Shown one piece after another: positions 9,619 to 19,061 of a stretch of DNA of 64,000 nucleotides. Source of the DNA: Shewanella benthica KT99 (lineage in GTDB: Bacteria; Pseudomonadota; Gammaproteobacteria; Enterobacterales; Shewanellaceae). The notes beneath the pieces are model-generated. The model searched no databases, was not told where the DNA came from, and saw nothing but the letters and a program-made list of their open reading frames with translations. The stretch's first letter is position 1; each line of letters opens with the position of its first letter. The translations under genes and the position numbers were made by a program. The DNA lies in contig NZ_ABIC01000006.1 in assembly GCF_000172075.1 (NCBI RefSeq), positions 1 to 64,000 of the forward strand, read 5' to 3'.

Positions 9619-11517
9619 TTGTTGGATTTTAAAAAAGCATTAATATCATCATCAGTTATATTACTGACTATTAGCCTATTAGTTTCTAATTGGCTTTCAT
9701 ATACCTATATCAGAGATACCACGATTCAGAGTGTTAATGAGAAAAGCTTAGCCTTAATCAACTATGAGTCGAATAAACTTAAAATTTGGTTTGATAATCA
9801 AGTGTTAGCGGTAGATTCTGTGGTCAAAAATTATAAGAATGGCATGATAGATAAAGATTTCTCTCTGGTTGCCAGACTGGCTCAGAGCGGCAGCCATTTG
9901 ACCAATATCTGCTTAGGGTTCGAATCCGGTATCGCCTACTCTTCGACCAGCGATCATGGTTGGATAAACGGCATGAGCCCCGCCGATTACGACCCTAGAG
10001 TTCGGCCCTGGTATCAACAAGGTCGGAGTGCCAACGGCTTAGATATTACCGATATTTATATCGACAAATACACAGGTGAACAAGGTATATCGATTGTCGC
10101 TAGTCTGGGAGATGGTGCTATTTTTGGCAGCATAGAGCTCTCCAGATTAGAGGCTAGCGTTAAAGGCATTAACTTTCCAGGTGCTTATGCCGTGATAGCA
10201 GACGATTCAGGAAAATTTATGGCATCTAGCTCAGGAGATTATAGGCTAGGTGATCGTTTTTCTGACATAGGTTTGAGCTATGTAGAGAGACAGATGCTGT
10301 CTAATCTTGAAACGCAGCAGGAGTACCGTCTCGATGGTGTAGATAAGTTGGCTTTTACTAAGGCGATAGAGCTGGTCAATGGCAAGCGTTGGTATTTGTT
10401 TATTGGCGTGGATAAAGCGGTGGCTTACGCAGGAGTCGATAAAGCCCTGAAAAATGCGATTATGCTGTCACTGGTCATGTTGCTGATATCAGTTTTGACC
10501 TCTCTTGGAATATTAAAAGTCTTATATCGGCCCATTCTTGAACTCAAGGAGATGGTAAGTGCTCTATCTACCGGGAATGGCGATCTCACACGTCGGTTAA
10601 CTGTCAGTAGTAACGATGATCTAGGACAAATATCGGCAGGAATAAACCGTTTCATTGCCAGCTTGCAGGCGATGATGCTGGAGATAAAGGAGGCAGCAAA
10701 TAATATCTCTCACAGTGCCGAACGCTTGAGGGCGCAGACAGATTCAAACGCTGAAATATTAAATGCTCACACCCAGGAAACGGAGCAGGTTGTGACGGCG
10801 ATTGAGGAGATGAGTGCGACCGCAAATGATGTCGCTAACAATGCCTCGGAAACGGCGCTGTTTACTCAAAATACTCACTCTCAAGCGACTAAGTCCCAAG
10901 TGGCAGTCGCTGAGGCCGAAGAGACTGTCGCCCAGTTAGCGTTGGATGTTGACAAGACAGCTGCCGATATTGCCGCAATCGATAAAGATACCTTAGATAT
11001 AACCAATGTACTTAAGGTGATCGGAGATATTGCCGATCAAACTAACCTACTGGCGTTAAACGCGGCCATCGAGGCTGCTCGTGCAGGAGAGCAAGGCAGG
11101 GGGTTTGCCGTTGTTGCCGATGAGGTAAGGGCGTTGGCCGCCAGAACTCAGACAAGTACGGCCGAAATTGAGTGTACATTGGCTAACTTGCGTCTTGGAG
11201 CCGATGCGGCCATGTTAGCCATGCAAGCGACAAAAGATACCTGTCAAAAAACAAGCCAAGCGACACACCAGGTTGCCGAAGATCTTGGGGTGATTAGTGA
11301 TTCAGTTGAGCAGATCACCGAGTTGAATACTCAGATCGCGACAGCTGCGGAAGAGCAGAATGCAGTGTCTGCGGAGATCACTCGTAATATATCTTCGATG
11401 AGTGAGATGGTTGCAGAACTATCAGTGAACGGAGAAAAAACGGTCAATGAAACAATCGAATTGACTGCAGCACAGCGCCAGTTAAATACCTTAGTCGAAC
11501 AGTTTAAACTAAAATAA
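9619..11517 (+). CDS. Methyl-accepting chemotaxis protein, dCache sensor
   Basis: 632 residues: TM1 about 8-28; a periplasmic double-Cache domain with the RPWYQQG motif (about residue 130) and [10 protein letters not shown]2 about 272-296; HAMP; and a cytoplasmic signalling domain containing the highly conserved hairpin [20 protein letters not shown]. The TTG at 9619 follows AGGGAAG at 9605-9611; TTG 9622 is an alternative. It senses a small molecule outside the cell and biases the flagellar motor through CheA/CheW. It is located just after urdA-apbE on the same strand, so urocanate or a related histidine catabolite is a reasonable ligand guess (inference). Confidence 0.93.
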   Translation: MLDFKKALISSSVILLTISLLVSNWLSYTYIRDTTIQSVNEKSLALINYESNKLKIWFDNQVLAVDSVVKNYKNGMIDKDFSLVARLAQSGSHLTNICLGFESGIAYSSTSDHGWINGMSPADYDPRVRPWYQQGRSANGLDITDIYIDKYTGEQGISIVASLGDGAIFGSIELSRLEASVKGINFPGAYAVIADDSGKFMASSSGDYRLGDRFSDIGLSYVERQMLSNLETQQEYRLDGVDKLAFTKAIELVNGKRWYLFIGVDKAVAYAGVDKALKNAIMLSLVMLLISVLTSLGILKVLYRPILELKEMVSALSTGNGDLTRRLTVSSNDDLGQISAGINRFIASLQAMMLEIKEAANNISHSAERLRAQTDSNAEILNAHTQETEQVVTAIEEMSATANDVANNASETALFTQNTHSQATKSQVAVAEAEETVAQLALDVDKTAADIAAIDKDTLDITNVLKVIGDIADQTNLLALNAAIEAARAGEQGRGFAVVADEVRALAARTQTSTAEIECTLANLRLGADAAMLAMQATKDTCQKTSQATHQVAEDLGVISDSVEQITELNTQIATAAEEQNAVSAEITRNISSMSEMVAELSVNGEKTVNETIELTAAQRQLNTLVEQFKLK

Positions 11518-11574
11518 CATCCGCTAATGAGTACTGGAGGAATAGAGCTTCAAAGCTAAAAATTGTAGCATACC

Positions 11575-11597
11575 GAGCCTTAGTGATAAGGCTCTTA
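11575..11597 (+). terminator. Probable terminator after the chemoreceptor
   Basis: GAGCCTTA (11575-11582), loop GTGA, TAAGGCTC (11587-11594), followed only by TTAAAA. The stem is perfect but the U-tract is weak. Confidence 0.55.
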
Positions 11598-11617
11598 AAA
11601 GCTGAGTCTGTGTGTTG

Positions 11618-11887
11618 CTATCTCTTGCGCCAATGGCGCAGTGTGGACATCTTTGAGCGTAGTTCTCTGTCGGTTATATTCTCTAATTCATCCCAGCCAC
11701 GTCTGGCGATCGCTTCAAGCTGTAATTTGGCACCTAAGTGGATATCACTTATCCCAATTTTGTTTTCTGCTAGAGGAGTGGAGTGTTGACTATTTGTTGC
11801 TGAAATTATTTGATGAACATCTCTCGCTTCTTTCCCTTTTATTTGCAGATTTCTGATTATTTTATTTTCATCTCGCGGCATGAGCAT
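11618..11887 (-). CDS. Hypothetical protein, 89 residues
   Basis: Charged soluble protein beginning MLMPRDENKIIRNLQIKG and ending TLRHWRKR; codon use resembles neighbouring genes. No family recognised. It lies 24 bp after another small reading frame on the same strand (11912-12049) that abuts the IS30 element, so it may be the surviving distal gene of an operon cut by the insertion. An internal ATG three codons in could also start it. Confidence 0.4.
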   Translation of the reverse strand: MLMPRDENKIIRNLQIKGKEARDVHQIISATNSQHSTPLAENKIGISDIHLGAKLQLEAIARRGWDELENITDRELRSKMSTLRHWRKR

Positions 11888-11911
11888 AGACTCTATTGAT
11901 GATAAATATAT

Positions 11912-12049
11912 TTATTTGGTACTTTGTTGAGGTGATTTATTAAACAATGTAAATGTTAAGTCTGAAATCACTGCGAGTATTTTATCTCTAAATTGATAGT
12001 AATAATATGGCTTGTCGACAATAGTTATTAAGTGATCTCGTATATTCAC
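11912..12049 (-). CDS. Short ORF abutting IS30, possibly truncated
   Basis: Reading from the IS edge: VNIRDHLITIVDKPYYYYQF, then RDKILAVISDLTFTLF and a short tail; 45 codons. It looks coding in codon choice. The open frame runs on into the IS without a stop. If the IS and its 2-bp target duplication are removed, an in-frame TAA lies just upstream, so a GTG at the junction may be the true start. Function unknown. Confidence 0.3.
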   Translation of the reverse strand: MNIRDHLITIVDKPYYYYQFRDKILAVISDLTFTLFNKSPQQSTK

Positions 12050-13134
12050 GCTGGATTCAAGTAATAAGTGCAACACCCTGTCCCATATAGACCTCAAATG
12101 GAGTGAGGCCACCTAATACTTTTCTTGGCGTGAAATTAAGTAGCAAGATCCTTCTTTCAATTTCATCATCTGTCAGTTTGCCCATGTCGAATTTTTTTGG
12201 CCAAAAACGCCTGATCCGACCATTGGTATTCTCATTGGTTCCTCGTTGCCAACTGGCATAAGGCTTGGCAAAGTACATATCTGCACCTATTGCCTTTGAC
12301 ACTCGAACGTGACCTGCAAATTCACCGCCATTATCTAACGTCACTGTCTTTACCGTGTGAACGGTTTTCAGCAGAGCAATCATTGCATCGCCAACTTCTT
12401 CTTTCGTTTTGCTAAATACACGTTTGGCTAGCGTAAAGCGGCTTGTGCGATCGACGAGTGTCACAAGGTGGGCACTCTGCCCGTGTACCGTGTCTCCTTC
12501 CCAATCACCTAATCGCGTCCGCGCATCCACAATATCAGGCCGCTCTGTAATATCGACTCGATCATGAATTAGCCTAACTCCCGCTTTTTTATTACGTTTC
12601 CCACCCTTCCACCGTGTTTTACCAAACCTGTGCAACTGACGGTACAGGTGACCACCTTGCAACCTATTCTCTTCAATACGTCGGTAGATCGTCGTATGGC
12701 TAAGCGTCTCTGTGACTTTACTTTCAACCGTCATTCGCAGACTAATAGCCTCTGGAGACCAGCCTAAAATGACGGAGCCACGGATGATGTCATCTGTGTG
12801 GCTATGACGTTTGTTCGCTTTTAAGGATGTTCGTTTCCGTATATCACTCAGCGGGTGAGCCTCAGCACCTGAGTATCCATTAGGGGGTGAATTTCTATTC
12901 AGCTCCCGACTAACAGTGCTGTAATGTACCCCGATCTCTTTGGCAATGCCTCTCAGTCCCATCCCTGTTTTACGAAGGGCTGAAATCTGGTATCGTGGCT
13001 CTTGAGTTAGCTGTCGGTACTGTTCGTTGAGTTTATTCATAACGGACTTAATTTTTGTGTGAGAGCTTAGATTGTGCCTTCAGCTGGCTCACTATTCAAA
13101 TTTCAGCCTGTTGCACTTATTGTATTACTCCAGC
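12050..13134 (-). mobile_element. IS30-family insertion sequence, intact
   Basis: 1085-bp element bounded by imperfect 26-bp inverted repeats: 12050-12075 (GCTGGATTCAAG...) and 13109-13134 (...TACTCCAGC), matching at 21 of 26 positions, with AATAAGTGCAACA identical in both. AC flanks both ends (12048-12049 and 13135-13136), consistent with the 2-3 bp target duplication of this family. It contains one full-length transposase. Confidence 0.85.
12057..13040 (-). CDS. IS30-family transposase
   Basis: 327 residues. An N-terminal HTH (RQLTQEPRYQISAL..MGLRGIAKEIGVHYSTVSREL) is typical of IS30. The catalytic core follows: D in GDWEGDTVHG, D in VTLDNGGEFAGH and E in RGTNENTNGRIRRF, spaced as in IS30 DDE enzymes. 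The C-terminal LNFTPRKVLGGLTPFEVY is also diagnostic. No frameshift is seen, so the element could be active. The stop codon lies inside the right inverted repeat, which is usual for compact elements. Confidence 0.96.
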   Translation of the reverse strand: MNKLNEQYRQLTQEPRYQISALRKTGMGLRGIAKEIGVHYSTVSRELNRNSPPNGYSGAEAHPLSDIRKRTSLKANKRHSHTDDIIRGSVILGWSPEAISLRMTVESKVTETLSHTTIYRRIEENRLQGGHLYRQLHRFGKTRWKGGKRNKKAGVRLIHDRVDITERPDIVDARTRLGDWEGDTVHGQSAHLVTLVDRTSRFTLAKRVFSKTKEEVGDAMIALLKTVHTVKTVTLDNGGEFAGHVRVSKAIGADMYFAKPYASWQRGTNENTNGRIRRFWPKKFDMGKLTDDEIERRILLLNFTPRKVLGGLTPFEVYMGQGVALIT

Positions 13135-13136
13135 AC

Positions 13137-13450
13137 AATGCATTAAAATAAGTGATAGTATTTTTTGTTGCGACGTCGATATTATTATATTACCAATTGT
13201 AAATATAGGTGGTTCTTATATCATCAGTAATTATTCAGTGAGGAGATTTAAAAGTTTTATGTATTCTAAAATTATGTTAATTGTGGGTCGTTTTGTCCTA
13301 ATAGTTACTGTAAAGAAAAAAATTACGATTTAGGTTGCAAAAAAAGTATAACTACTTGCTCTGGATGAACGATTAGTAATAATGAGTCCTCTTATTCAAA
13401 GATCTTCTGTCACCGCTGATTCAGCTTAACATTTATTGCCGGGAACTATT
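13137..13450. other. AT-rich intergenic region before the pst operon
   Basis: About 314 bases between the IS30 end and pstS, with low GC and no supported gene. Reading frames across it include the IS terminus and look spurious. The pst promoter must lie here; CTGTCAC near 13407 recalls half a Pho box, but I see no second half at the expected 11-bp spacing. Confidence 0.4.
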
Positions 13451-14287
13451 ATGATGTGGAAAACCTGTTCTGTTCGTTTAATGGCTATTTTTACCTTGCT
13501 CATATCGAGTCCACTTATTGCCGATGAGCTTTCCGCTTTCGATAAGATGAGTGGTCAGTTGAATATTGCCGGTGGTACCGCGCATATTCCGGTGATGAAG
13601 AAGGCTGCGAGAAACATTATGGGGCATAACCCCAATATTCGTATCACCATCGCTGGTGGGGGATCTGGCGTCGGTGTGCAACAAGTGGCCAACGGCTTGG
13701 TGGATATAGGTAATACCGGGCGTGCTTTAAAAAATAAGGAGATGAATTTAGGGTTAAATTCATTTGCCTTCGCTATCGATGGTGTGGCTGTGATCATTCA
13801 TCCCGAGAACCCAGTCAATGATCTTAGCCAGCAGCAGATCATCGCGATTTATCAGGGAAAAATTACGAATTGGCAAGAGGTCGGTGGCCATGACAGGCAG
13901 ATACACCTCTTTAGTCGCGATGAAGCGAGTGGTACACGTTCAGTGTTCAGCAAAAAGCTGCTAAAAGGCGCACCGCTAGCTGGCAATGCGAACATAGTGC
14001 CATCGAATGGTGCGATGAAAACCGCAGTGTCTCAGGATGTTGCTGCTATTGGTTACAGTAGCGTGGGCTATATAGATGAGATGGTAAAAGCGCCAACTTA
14101 TAACCAGATTAAGCCCAGTCAGGAGGCTTGTGCTTCTGGGGAGTATCCTGTGGTGCGTCGCTTATATATGAACACTAAGGGAGCGCCTAATGGTCTGACT
14201 CAGGCTTTTATCGATTATATCTATAGTAAGCAAGGTGCTCAGCTCATCCAGGCATCTGGTTATATTGCACTCGATGCAAAGCCATAA
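13451..14287 (+). CDS. pstS: Phosphate ABC transporter, periplasmic binding protein
   Basis: PBP_like_2 phosphate-binding protein, 278 residues from ATG 13451 (GGGA at 13440-13443). The signal peptide ends near SSPLIADE. Ligand-site segments are visible: GGTAHIPVM (N-lobe), GGGSGVGVQQVANGLVDIGN and SRDEASGTRSVF, the Ser/Thr/Arg loop typical of PstS. It captures orthophosphate and delivers it to the PstCA channel. It overlaps pstC by 14 bases, the first of four tightly packed genes. It belongs to the shorter PstS type, so specificity for phosphate rests on family resemblance and operon context. Confidence 0.9.
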   Translation: MMWKTCSVRLMAIFTLLISSPLIADELSAFDKMSGQLNIAGGTAHIPVMKKAARNIMGHNPNIRITIAGGGSGVGVQQVANGLVDIGNTGRALKNKEMNLGLNSFAFAIDGVAVIIHPENPVNDLSQQQIIAIYQGKITNWQEVGGHDRQIHLFSRDEASGTRSVFSKKLLKGAPLAGNANIVPSNGAMKTAVSQDVAAIGYSSVGYIDEMVKAPTYNQIKPSQEACASGEYPVVRRLYMNTKGAPNGLTQAFIDYIYSKQGAQLIQASGYIALDAKP

Positions 14288-15134
14288 CCATACGCTCACG
14301 CAAAATTGCTGGATGCAAGGCTTGCTGATGATTTTAGTGGTCATCAGTGGCCTGATGTTGTTTGCTGTATTCTGTTTCTTAATTTGGTTTTCGCTACCAG
14401 TTTTTTTGACTGAAACCAGTCTTGTTTTCAGTCTGCAATGGCAACCCGAACAGGGGCATTTTGGCATTCTGGCCATGGTCTTCGGCACCTTATCACTGGC
14501 TCTTATTTCGACATCTGCCGCCTTTGTGATCGCCCTGGGTCTCAATAGCTTCTGCCTGTTATCGCGTCGGCGTTGGTTGGTCGTTATCTTGCGATCTCTG
14601 CTTAAATTTATGGCGGCGGTACCGACTGTGGTATATGGGTTAGCAGCCCTTTTTCTCCTCTTGCCGCTGCTGCGTAACGGCCTGCAGCTCGGCTCAGGTT
14701 ACAGCCTGTTTGCCGCTATCTGTATGGTGATATTGCTCATTTTACCTGTTATCTGTGTCATGTTAGATAACATTACCACGCCCTTATGGCAGCAATATGC
14801 TCTCGGGGCTCAGGCGTTGGGCTTTAGCCCTGAGCAAACCTATATGCGAGTCATCTTGCCCCATTGTAAAGTCAATATTTGTGGTGCAGCGTTACTGGGT
14901 TTTAACCGCGCTATCGGGGATACCATGCTCCCTTTGATGTTGGCGGGAAATGCCACGCAGTTGCCCTCGGGTGTCTTCGATGCCATGCGTAGTTTGACAG
15001 CGCATATCGCGTTAGTGATCGCCACAGATCAAGGCAGTGAAGTTTATAATTCACTGTTTGCTGCCGGAATGATCCTCTTAATGAGCAGCGCGTGCATCTG
15101 TTTGTTATCACGTTCTCTGGTGGGGCGAAATTGA
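14274..15134 (+). CDS. pstC: Phosphate ABC transporter permease PstC
   Basis: 286 residues from the ATG overlapping the end of pstS (longer starts upstream would extend into pstS). About six transmembrane helices. The cytoplasmic coupling loop ALGFSPEQTYMRVILPHCK and GFNRAIGDTMLPLMLAGN correspond to the EAA-type loop of binding-protein-dependent permeases. It forms the inner-membrane channel with PstA. The order S-C-A-B is canonical. Confidence 0.88.
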   Translation: MQSHNHTLTQNCWMQGLLMILVVISGLMLFAVFCFLIWFSLPVFLTETSLVFSLQWQPEQGHFGILAMVFGTLSLALISTSAAFVIALGLNSFCLLSRRRWLVVILRSLLKFMAAVPTVVYGLAALFLLLPLLRNGLQLGSGYSLFAAICMVILLILPVICVMLDNITTPLWQQYALGAQALGFSPEQTYMRVILPHCKVNICGAALLGFNRAIGDTMLPLMLAGNATQLPSGVFDAMRSLTAHIALVIATDQGSEVYNSLFAAGMILLMSSACICLLSRSLVGRN

Positions 15135-15148
15135 TTGGTGCAACTAGA

Positions 15149-16045
15149 ATGAGTCGGTGGATAGGTCATTGGGGTAAGCTCTGTAGCCTTTTATTAATCA
15201 GTATCATGCTGATTTTAATTGGTTTCATTATATTTAAGGGGTTGCCCACATTAGGGCTGAAACTCTTCTTCGGTGATACAGACCCCCTAGCTGCAATGAT
15301 GGGGCAGAAGCCAGTTTGGGAGGGGATATGGCCTGCCTGCGTAGGTACGCTCACCGTCGTTTTATGTGCGGTATCTTTGGCTGCGCTCCCCGGAATTGCC
15401 AGTGGGATCTGGCTCGCGAGTGCTGCGGAAAAACGGGCTCAGAAAGTGTTTAGTCTAGCGGTAGATATTCTGGCCGGGATCCCATCTATTTTAATGGGAC
15501 TGTTTGGTTTTAGCCTGATTTTAGTTCTGCGAGCAAGTTTCTTTCCCCAAGCCAACGTCAGTCTTCTACTTGCGGCGTTCTGTTTGGCCCTACTCATTCT
15601 GCCTTATATCGCCTGTGCGACTCAAAATGCATTGAGCAGTTTGCCAAAACAGTTGACGGTTACGGGGGCCGCCTTAGGTATGACTCAATGGCAAGCCACT
15701 TATCGTCTGCTACTGCCACAAGCCAGCCCTGGAATTATGAGTGGGCTCATGCTAGCGATAGGCCGGGCGGCTGAAGATACCGCGGTGATTATGTTAACCG
15801 GCGCGGTTGCAAATGCGGGGTTACCCGGTGGACTTCTGCAGCGATTCGAAGCCTTACCATTTACCATATTTTATTTAAGTGCCCAGTATCAATCGCAACA
15901 AGAGCTTGATATGGCTTTCGGCGCGGCGTTAGTCTTACTCATTCTGACCAGTATTATCTTTACCTTACTTGCTGCTCTGCTCAGGCGCCGCAACTGCAAT
16001 ATATTTGGATCAGCAAAGAGCCTGATAAAGGAGACAATGTGTTAG
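15149..16045 (+). CDS. pstA: Phosphate ABC transporter permease PstA
   Basis: 298 residues from ATG 15149; an earlier in-frame start at 15092 would overlap pstC and lacks a clear ribosome site. Six transmembrane helices. The EAA-like loop ALGMTQWQATYRLLLPQASPG and the following AIGRAAEDTAVIMLTG are characteristic of PstA. Its last codons (ATGTGTTAG) overlap the GTG start of pstB by seven bases, implying translational coupling. Confidence 0.88.
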   Translation: MSRWIGHWGKLCSLLLISIMLILIGFIIFKGLPTLGLKLFFGDTDPLAAMMGQKPVWEGIWPACVGTLTVVLCAVSLAALPGIASGIWLASAAEKRAQKVFSLAVDILAGIPSILMGLFGFSLILVLRASFFPQANVSLLLAAFCLALLILPYIACATQNALSSLPKQLTVTGAALGMTQWQATYRLLLPQASPGIMSGLMLAIGRAAEDTAVIMLTGAVANAGLPGGLLQRFEALPFTIFYLSAQYQSQQELDMAFGAALVLLILTSIIFTLLAALLRRRNCNIFGSAKSLIKETMC

Positions 16046-16764
16046 ATATCGTTCACAATTCCGGAGATGACATCGTCGGTTCCCTTCGGGGAGTCAGTAT
16101 TCGTTTTGCCGATAAAACGATCCTCAAAGATGTGAACTTGCGGCTGATTAAGGGGCAGCTACACATGCTGAACGGTCCATCGGGTTGTGGAAAAACAACT
16201 TTATTGCGGGCGTTGAATCGGCTCAATGATTGCTTCGACCAGCATGATATGAGCGGCAGTATTTGTTTGAAATTGTCCGGGGAACAGGTAGATGTTAGTC
16301 AGCTTGCTCATAAGTTCCTGCCTTTGCTACGTCGCAAAGTCGGCATGGTATTTCAAACTCCCAACCTGTTACCGGGTAGTATCATAGAAAATCTGCTACT
16401 GCCGCTAAAGGTTGTGGCAGGATTAAATGCGGCTCTGGGCTTAGCACGCTGTGAGAAGGTGTTAGTGCAGGTGATGTTATGGGGCGAAGTTAAAGATAGG
16501 CTCAATGCCGATGCCGCCTCACTGTCCGGCGGTCAGCAGCAAAGATTATGTCTGGCAAGAGCCTTAGTGCTTGAGCCCGAGATACTCTTGTTAGATGAAC
16601 CAACGGCTTCTCTGGATCCCGAAAATACAGAGGTGATAGAGCAGTTACTTGAGTCATTGAAGCAGCAATACACCATGGTGATGGTGTCACACTGCCCCGC
16701 GCAGACTAAACGACTGGCGGATAAGGTATTTAAGCTAGATCGACAGCAGGTTTTTACTTGTTAG
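16039..16764 (+). CDS. pstB: Phosphate ABC transporter ATPase PstB
   Basis: 241-residue ABC ATPase with Walker A GPSGCGKTTLL (about 43-53), Q-loop VFQTPNLLPGSI, signature LSGGQQQR, Walker B ILLLDEPTASLD and switch His in VSHCP. The GTG start is preceded by AAGGAG at 16028-16033. It powers PstCA. No phoU or phoBR follows, so regulation must come from elsewhere. Confidence 0.93.
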   Translation: MLDIVHNSGDDIVGSLRGVSIRFADKTILKDVNLRLIKGQLHMLNGPSGCGKTTLLRALNRLNDCFDQHDMSGSICLKLSGEQVDVSQLAHKFLPLLRRKVGMVFQTPNLLPGSIIENLLLPLKVVAGLNAALGLARCEKVLVQVMLWGEVKDRLNADAASLSGGQQQRLCLARALVLEPEILLLDEPTASLDPENTEVIEQLLESLKQQYTMVMVSHCPAQTKRLADKVFKLDRQQVFTC

Positions 16765-16979
16765 TTTTATGAGCCAATTTATAGCAAGTTATCGGGGAGA
16801 TTGAATCTCTGCGCCAAACAGATAAGCTAATCAGGGCTAATAGGCCCGCTTTCTTCCTCGCTCCATCATGTCTAATGTATTGAGTTTTTCTGAGGTGATT
16901 CGGTGAGGGTGAGTGTATATAGTCGCCGTTGGTGTTATATGTTTATTCTAAGTTATTTATTATCCTATTTAGTGGTAGA

Positions 16980-17725
16980 TAGATTCGCTCATGACATATC
17001 TGTCTTTTAATATCGAAGTTAAAAAACATAATTGAACTAATTTGTAGCAGAAGTGCCGTATCGACTTGAGTGCTATATCATTGAGCATGGAAAAGTCACC
17101 ACAGAGGCGTATTAGCCAGTTGGCACGTTGCCAAAGCAAAGACTCCCGCTCTGTTAGTGCAATATTGTGTCTGGGAAGATGAACTAAGCCACGGCTCGTC
17201 TGAAGCTGCTTTTGCTTACAGAGATCAGAAATGACATAGCAGTGTATTTCGAAAGGGTATTTGCCTCGGCTCATACGTTGAAGCCGGCTCATTGCTAATC
17301 CAAGTTGATCGGGAAACGGGTCATGATAGTCATGGATAATAGATAAAAACTGGCTTGAAATCTGTTGCCAAAACTGGGCTTATCAGGCTTTGGAATTCAA
17401 GCGCGTTACTCGGTGAGTTGCACTGTGCCAAGTGGTTTAAATAATCCAGCCGTTTAGGCTTACGTTTGCCTATCTAAGCGGGTCTTAGCTCCAAAACTTG
17501 TGCGCCGCCTAAGGTACTGCTTGCGGCGGTATCACGAACAATGAGCTTATCGTGGTGGGTCAGTGACATCGGCGGTTCAAACTGCAACTCGACTAAGGCG
17601 CGATGACCTTCGAGTGCCTGTAGAGGTGTTAATTCAGTTAACCAATCTCCCCGTTGCAAGCCTAAGTGAGAGTCAACACTGATCAGATTGACTCGGTCGG
17701 TTAACATCTGTTGTGGGCTCGTCAC
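16980..17725 (-). pseudogene. selB: selB remnant (selenocysteine-specific elongation factor)
   Basis: Decayed 3' part of selB in several frames on the minus strand. Recognisable blocks in order: DSHLGLQRGDWLTEL and HDKLIVRDTAASSTLGGAQVL (post-GTPase barrel domains), IGKRKPKRLDYLNHLAQ (17455-17407 area), DPFPDQLGLAMSRLQRM, then LVHLPRHNIALTERESLLWQ and LTSILKDRY from the C-terminal winged helices. These match SelB order in E. coli. The GTPase domain is absent, stops and frame changes separate the blocks, and the final winged helix is missing. SelB would deliver Sec-tRNA to UGA codons; this copy cannot. Confidence 0.8.
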
Positions 17726-17928
17726 CTAAGCCAAATTTAGTTAAATCGGTGAGGGCACCGCTACCTTGATCTGAGATCAAACAATTGATGTTGCTGACAA
17801 AGGTCTGCTAAGGCTTTTTGTCTACCGCAGAGGTGAAGCCTTGAATATGATAGTTACTGGCATGATCTTTAAGCAAGGATTGTGATATTGCTAAGGGTAC
17901 CTTATAAGATCTGATGTGACTTATACCA
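17700..17928 (-). pseudogene. selA: selA remnant (selenocysteine synthase)
   Basis: Middle fragment of SelA reading into the selB relic: LLKDHASNYHIQGFTSAVDK, a frame change, KALADLCQQHQLFDL, then ISDQGSGALTDLTKFGLGDEPT. E. coli SelA has LLMKVHTSNYSIQGFT and [22 protein letters not shown] in this order. The PLP-lysine region and C-terminus are lost, and the join to selB sequence falls near 17700. The upstream end is cut by the 420-bp repeat at 17931. Confidence 0.75.
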
Positions 17929-17930
17929 AC

Positions 17931-18350
17931 CCTATTAAATATGTGCTCTTTCAGCGGGAGTTCAAAGCACTGTAGGCAAGGTCTATATTTGCTCCTCGGT
18001 AACTGCTCCTGCGTTACTCTACCTCCTATATCCCTATAGTCGTGCAATATAGACATTCACCACATCCATGTGGCTTGCGGATGTTTGAAGCTAATAGTTA
18101 TTCTCGGCAACAAGCTCCTGCATTGCTCTACCTCCTGCATCCATGCAGTCGTATATCGAGAACATGTAACGCAGCATAAAGGGCTTTGCCCTTTTCTTTA
18201 AACATCAGCCGCACTACGTGAGCCTCTCAGGCGTTCCACTTCTGTGTTGCACTGACTTAAAAGGGAATAACCATTTCTACATCAATGCGCCTTGAATTGA
18301 AAAGCCTGAGTGGCTCTGAACTGAGCAGATATCTAATGAGATTGGTATTA
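17931..18350. repeat. 420-bp palindrome-ended repeat element (MITE-like)
   Basis: It begins TTATACCAACC and ends GATTGGTATTA, near-perfect inverted ends (9 of 11). It has no coding capacity. Inside, GCTCCTGC(G/A)TT(A/G)CTCTACCTCCT is repeated imperfectly at 18005 and 18114, each followed by ATCC....AGTCGT. The ends resemble the TATACCAAT-type termini of non-autonomous repeats I associate with marine gammaproteobacteria. It interrupts the selA relic. Confidence 0.6.
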
Positions 18351-18407
18351 AATGCCCTCAATATCGACTAAGCCTATGCAGGCTCATATGCCTGATAAAT
18401 TGAAATA

Positions 18408-18926
18408 TAGTACGATTTCGGCCTGACCGTGGGCCAGTATGCTTATCCCATGCATTTCCGCTCCCTGGGCTTACTGATGATGACCTCGGCGACACTTGCA
18501 CAAGCATTCGAAGCCCTGCCAAATTATTCAGCCCTGGTGAGTAACTCGGCCAGCATCAAGTTGCAGAGAACCCCTGATCGCCTGGGATTCACAATTAGCC
18601 CATTACCCGGGGTTGATATTAGCCCTATGTCGATAGATGCATTTTTTGCTACCTTGGTGCATCACGGTGAGCTTATTTTAGGCCATGAAAAGTTTGTATT
18701 GAGTGTCGAGCTGATGCGAGCAGAACCTAAAAATTTGCGTCCCTGGCAAAGTTGTTTGTCCTGTCCTATCTCTTTCGATAAGCAAGAGAACTTGATGAAT
18801 ACCGAACTTTCGATCACCTTGCTCTCAGATAAACTCGGTTATACCAGCCTAACCAATTTTTCCCGTGCTTTTCATCGCTGGCATGGCACCAGTCCAGCCG
18901 CTTTTCGTCATAGAAGCAAGCCATAG
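18408..18926 (+). pseudogene. AraC-family regulator relic
   Basis: Coding similarity starts at YDFGLTVGQYAYPMHF (18408, just after an in-frame TAG), so the 5' end is missing. The arabinose-binding-like N-domain follows to FDKQEN, then the sequence jumps to TELSITLLSDKLGYTSLTNF and RAFHRWHGTSPAAFR, which is the second HTH of the AraC domain. The first HTH and about 100 residues are deleted; the family is normally about 330 residues. It is adjacent to an alkylsulfatase relic it may once have controlled. Confidence 0.7.
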
Positions 18927-19061
18927 CCTAATGCTACTCACCATTTTTAAATTCAACCTGAGCCAATATAAACCCGCGTTTATATTGGCCGGAAATGATA
19001 ACCATGGTGTTGCATTAGTGTAATACGTTAGCTCTAGTTGTTAATGCCAGAGTGAGTACCC

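Noticed and set aside
13055..13333. 92-codon plus-strand ORF beside the IS30 end
   Set aside because: It crosses the IS inverted repeat, is Cys/Ile-rich with odd composition, and has no family resemblance; treated as chance.
13400..13430. Possible Pho box before pstS
   Set aside because: CTGTCAC is present, but no second half-site at the expected 11-bp spacing; too weak to annotate.
17808..18056. 82-codon minus-strand ORF as a gene
   Set aside because: It is a chance fusion of the repeat element with a SelA fragment; the recognisable part is described under the selA relic.
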